From contig CAMYAK010000019.1 of assembly GCA_947253765.1 (NCBI GenBank), positions 1 through 8,836 of the forward strand: 8,836 nucleotides of DNA, given 5' to 3'. Position 1 is the first letter of the stretch, and every line of letters starts with the position of its first letter. Position numbers and translations under genes: made by a program. A model generated the notes under the pieces. It saw only the letters and a list, made by a program, of their open reading frames with translations. It was not told where the DNA came from and searched no databases. Below, in pieces: positions 6,816 through 8,836 of the stretch. Origin of the DNA: an uncultured Tissierellia bacterium (GTDB lineage Bacteria; Bacillota; Clostridia; Tissierellales; Peptoniphilaceae).

Positions 6816-8552
6816 ATGAATAAAAAAGTATCATTTATGACGAAATATCATAATATTCTAAAGCTTTCGAGCTATGCTTTTCGTTTTAAAGCAACCTTTT
6901 TCTCGACGATTCTCTGTGGCGTTGCCAATCAGACTTTTTCTCTGCTCACGTTACTTCTTGGTGCGCTTCTGATTGGGAAAGCGTTCACAGGCACTGCTTC
7001 AGATGAGATTTTAAGCTATTTTCCGCTATTACTTCTCCTTTGCCTACTTCAAGGCCTGTTCACATATCTACACATGTTGGTGACACATATTTTAGCGTAT
7101 AAGGTTTTGGAGGCTCTGCGAAGAGATGTGTATGATGCCGTAGAACGTGGAACACCATTGACAACCTTGCATTATCAGAGTGGAAATTTGAACGCCATCA
7201 TTATGGAAGATGTGGAGACGTTGGAGAGCTTTTTTGCCCACGTCATGGGTGATTACGTCATCGCCTTTATTAGTACTTTTGTGTTTTTTGGCATTTTTGC
7301 CCAATTTTCGCTGCCCTATGCATGCCTAAGTCTCCTCTGCGCCGTACTGATCGCCATCGTGCCCTACACCTTCCCTAAGATCAAAGGCGAAATTGGCCAA
7401 AAATTGAGGAGGGGTAGAGGACAAAACAACGCCTTTGCACTGGATGTCATTCAAGGTCTAAGAGAAATTCTCATTTTCAACCGAGAAGCCAAGTATATCA
7501 ATCGACTGGAGAAGGACACGCTGGATCTCAACAAGCTGGAGATGAAGGACGGATTTTATCAAGGACTTCAGAACACACTTATCAACCTACTTGTTTCCGG
7601 ATTTGCCCTTTCCTTTGTACTTTTGGCGCATCGCCTGTCCATGACGGGCAGTTTATCACCGGAATATCTGTCTGTATTCATCGTGATGGTCCTAAACATC
7701 TTCATACCGGTACTCAGCGTTTCGGGCACGGCGGCCAGCTTAAATTCAGTGGCAGCATCAGCCGATCGTGTGAATAGGATTTTACAGGAAGAATCACCGC
7801 TCCAGGAAACAAATCCCCAGCTTCCACGTTTGAAGCGGGACACGATCTTTTCCCTTAGAGATATCTATTTTTCTTATAAAAAAGAGGAGCCAGTTCTTCA
7901 GGGAATAAGCCTGGACATAGATGCCGGTGAAAATGTGGCACTTGTTGGCGCCTCCGGAGCGGGTAAGAGTACCCTAGTTAAATTGCTTCTGCGCTTTTAT
8001 GATGTGAATCGTGGTGCGATCTATTTTAAGGGAGCGGATTTAAAAAGCATGGAGCCGGAAGTCTTACGCGAGTCAATAGCAATTGTTCCGCAGGATTGCA
8101 CCCTTTTTCGTGGTAGCTTGCTTGATAATCTTCGACTGGGGAAACCAGATGCAAGTCTAATGGAGGTAAAAAAAGCTGCCGACCTTGCCGTGGCTTCAGA
8201 CTTCATTGAGGCTCTGCCCAAGCAATATGACAGTGAGATAGGTGAAGGTGGACTGAGCTTTTCTGGTGGCGAGCGTCAGAGGTTGGCAATCACCCGTGCC
8301 TTGGTCAAAAACAGCCCTGTTCTGATTATGGATGAAGCTGTCTCCAATCTTGATGCGGAGAATGAAAAGAACTTCCATCAGGCTTTAAGACAGATGAAGC
8401 AAGGTAGAACCATCCTTACAGTTGCCCATCGACTCTCAACCATTTTGGAGGCAGATCGGGTGATCGAGTTGGCAAATGGAAAAATCATCTTTGATGGAAA
8501 AACGCAGGATTGGCAGAGCTATCGTGCAAAGAAGGCGGCAGCACTCGCATGA
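6816..8552 (+). CDS. ABC half-transporter, CydC-like (membrane domain fused to ATPase)
   Basis: This 578-residue protein is the probable heterodimer partner of the half-transporter encoded 3 nt upstream. Hydrophobic segments lie near 26-55, 67-95, 143-163, 166-186, 250-271 and 284-303. The segment YLHMLVTH (84-91), followed by a Val-Leu pair, lines up with the CydC hallmark YFERLVSH, and SGNLNAIIMEDVETL (122-136) matches the CydC pattern RQGELLNRVVADVDTL. The ATPase contains A-loop Tyr354, Walker A GASGAGKS (378-385), Gln426, FSGGE (482-486), Walker B ending Asp506-Glu507, and His538. All are canonical, so neither subunit of the pair has an obviously dead ATP site. The start at 6816 is supported by GGAG at 6805-6808, 7 nt upstream. 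An in-frame ATG at 6837 lacks such a site. It appears to be the last gene of the operon. Confidence 0.93.
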   Translation: MNKKVSFMTKYHNILKLSSYAFRFKATFFSTILCGVANQTFSLLTLLLGALLIGKAFTGTASDEILSYFPLLLLLCLLQGLFTYLHMLVTHILAYKVLEALRRDVYDAVERGTPLTTLHYQSGNLNAIIMEDVETLESFFAHVMGDYVIAFISTFVFFGIFAQFSLPYACLSLLCAVLIAIVPYTFPKIKGEIGQKLRRGRGQNNAFALDVIQGLREILIFNREAKYINRLEKDTLDLNKLEMKDGFYQGLQNTLINLLVSGFALSFVLLAHRLSMTGSLSPEYLSVFIVMVLNIFIPVLSVSGTAASLNSVAASADRVNRILQEESPLQETNPQLPRLKRDTIFSLRDIYFSYKKEEPVLQGISLDIDAGENVALVGASGAGKSTLVKLLLRFYDVNRGAIYFKGADLKSMEPEVLRESIAIVPQDCTLFRGSLLDNLRLGKPDASLMEVKKAADLAVASDFIEALPKQYDSEIGEGGLSFSGGERQRLAITRALVKNSPVLIMDEAVSNLDAENEKNFHQALRQMKQGRTILTVAHRLSTILEADRVIELANGKIIFDGKTQDWQSYRAKKAAALA

Positions 8553-8623
8553 AATGCTCATTTTATAGTTTCGTTCTTATTTCACCCTTCCCGAAATCAC
8601 CAGTGCGATGATAGATGCTCCGT

Positions 8624-8639
8624 CATTGTACTGATACAG
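8624..8639 (+). repeat. Dyad element, copy 1 (operator candidate)
   Basis: CATTGTACTGATACAG matches copy 2 at 8661-8676 in 12 of 16 positions. It contains the dyad TGTA-CTGA-TACA (8627-8638). Extended to 8641, it can also fold as a 7-bp RNA stem with one G-U pair and a 4-nt loop. No T-run follows, so a terminator role is unlikely. A protein-binding site is the better guess. Confidence 0.4.
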
Positions 8640-8660
8640 TGTAGGGGTAGAAAAAGAAGG

Positions 8661-8676
8661 CATTATACTGTTATAA
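8661..8676 (+). repeat. Dyad element, copy 2 (operator candidate)
   Basis: CATTATACTGTTATAA is the second copy of the element at 8624-8639, starting 37 bp later. It contains a perfect 5-bp inverted repeat TTATA-CTGT-TATAA (8663-8676) and a TATACT hexamer usable as a -10 box. Overlap of a dyad with a promoter element is typical of repressor sites, but no regulator is identified here. Confidence 0.4.
8664..8669 (+). promoter_or_regulatory. Candidate -10 element of a promoter for the gene at 8751
   Basis: TATACT differs from the consensus TATAAT at one position. A recognisable -35 at 16-18 nt spacing is lacking (GTAGGG lies at about 8641-8646), so an activator or an alternative sigma factor would be needed, or the match is chance. 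If real, the transcript would start near 8676 with a leader of about 75 nt. Confidence 0.25.
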
Positions 8677-8702
8677 CCACTTGAAGGATTGGCATTCATG
8701 TT

Positions 8703-8736
8703 TTGTGTGATTCTCTTCAATTTTTAATCCACACAA
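8703..8736 (+). repeat. Hairpin in the leader just before a ribosome binding site
   Basis: TTGTGTGATT (8703-8712) pairs with AATCCACACAA (8726-8736), giving ten base pairs with a single bulged C and a 13-nt loop rich in T. The 3' arm ends 3 nt before the GGAGG at 8740-8744. It could influence translation of the gene at 8751 or be a protein-binding dyad. It has no downstream T-run, so it is not an intrinsic terminator. Confidence 0.45.
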
Positions 8737-8750
8737 TACGGAGGCGGCTT

Positions 8751-8836
8751 ATGAAGATGACACTATTACTTTCTACCATCATGATGGCCGGATTATTCCT
8801 GCTACTTTTTGTAGGGGTGGCACTGATTCAGGATAA
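8751..8836 (+). CDS. Start of a putative small membrane protein, truncated by the window end
   Basis: An open frame begins at ATG 8751 with a strong GGAGG at 8740-8744, 6 nt upstream, and runs to the window edge with 28 complete codons. The visible residues form one hydrophobic helix, with Lys2 before it and Gln27-Asp28 after it. That fits an N-terminal membrane anchor or first transmembrane segment. There is no lipobox Cys in the visible part, and no typical signal peptidase site is clear. The gene has its own leader of 198 nt and so is probably not a simple continuation of the transporter operon, although read-through cannot be excluded because no terminator is evident. I do not recognise the family. 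Confidence 0.6.
   Translation, partial: MKMTLLLSTIMMAGLFLLLFVGVALIQD

Larger units (their letters stand above)
8553..8750. other. Intergenic region between the transporter operon and the next gene
   Basis: These 198 nt contain no supported gene. I see no strong GC-rich hairpin with a T-run, so no confident terminator for the operon. The only stem just after the stop is a weak ATTTC/GAAAT pair at 8579-8583 and 8593-8597. The second half carries two related dyad elements (8624-8639 and 8661-8676), a TATACT hexamer inside the second, and a bulged hairpin (8703-8736) just before a ribosome binding site. This looks like a regulated promoter and leader for the gene at 8751. Confidence 0.6.

Noticed and set aside
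5046..8552. Naming the half-transporters cydD and cydC as cytochrome bd assembly factors
   Set aside because: Resemblance is at the subfamily level only. No cytochrome bd genes are in the window and the operon context is a solute importer, so a firm gene symbol is not justified.
8627..8638. CopY-type operator (TACA-nn-TGTA)
   Set aside because: The arms are in the opposite order (TGTA then TACA) and the spacer is 4 nt rather than 2, so it does not fit the cop box.
8624..8641. Intrinsic terminator of the transporter operon
   Set aside because: The stem is only 7 bp with a wobble pair and is followed by a purine-rich sequence instead of a T-run on either strand.

Overview
The window carries one compact, same-strand operon of six genes, all encoding ABC-transporter parts, followed by a short non-coding gap and the first 28 codons of a further gene. 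Moderately AT-rich DNA, strong AGGAGG-type ribosome binding sites, GTG start use, very tight gene packing and a solute-binding protein made as a lipoprotein all suggest a Gram-positive-lineage bacterium (Firmicutes/Bacillota, possibly an anaerobe of the Clostridia or Negativicutes). The sequence alone does not give a genus.

Layout. Bases 1-167 are a leader with small inverted repeats and a T-run but no recognisable gene. Bases 168-5034 encode a complete peptide/nickel/opine-type (PepT/NikT, SBP family 5) importer: lipoprotein receptor, two permeases, and one polypeptide in which the two usual ATPases (DppD/NikD-like and DppF/NikE-like) are fused. Bases 5046-8552 encode two full-length half-transporters (membrane domain plus ATPase) that resemble the CydD/CydC heterodimer and, more loosely, exporter-fold pairs such as YbtPQ/IrtAB. 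Bases 8553-8750 hold an imperfect tandem repeat of a dyad, a candidate -10 element and a hairpin just ahead of a ribosome binding site. At 8751 a membrane protein begins and runs off the window.

How the genes may work together. Gene overlaps of 25 and 14 nt and gaps of 25, 11 and 3 nt argue for a single transcript and co-ordinated translation. The first four products make a complete importer. The last two make a second, independent ABC machine with two apparently active ATP sites. A natural hypothesis is that both handle the same or linked cargo: a metal chelate, haem, or a thiol/peptide ligand. For example, one may import a loaded carrier while the other exports the carrier or moves a related redox/haem cargo. 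Two points stand out. The receptor looks NikA/CntA/DppA-like in scaffold but seems to lack key pocket residues of the nickel-chelate receptors. The CydDC-like pair keeps two histidines that line up with haem-site histidines of E. coli CydDC. Substrate and direction of the second machine cannot be decided from sequence. No biosynthetic, reductase or regulator gene is present in the window to settle it.
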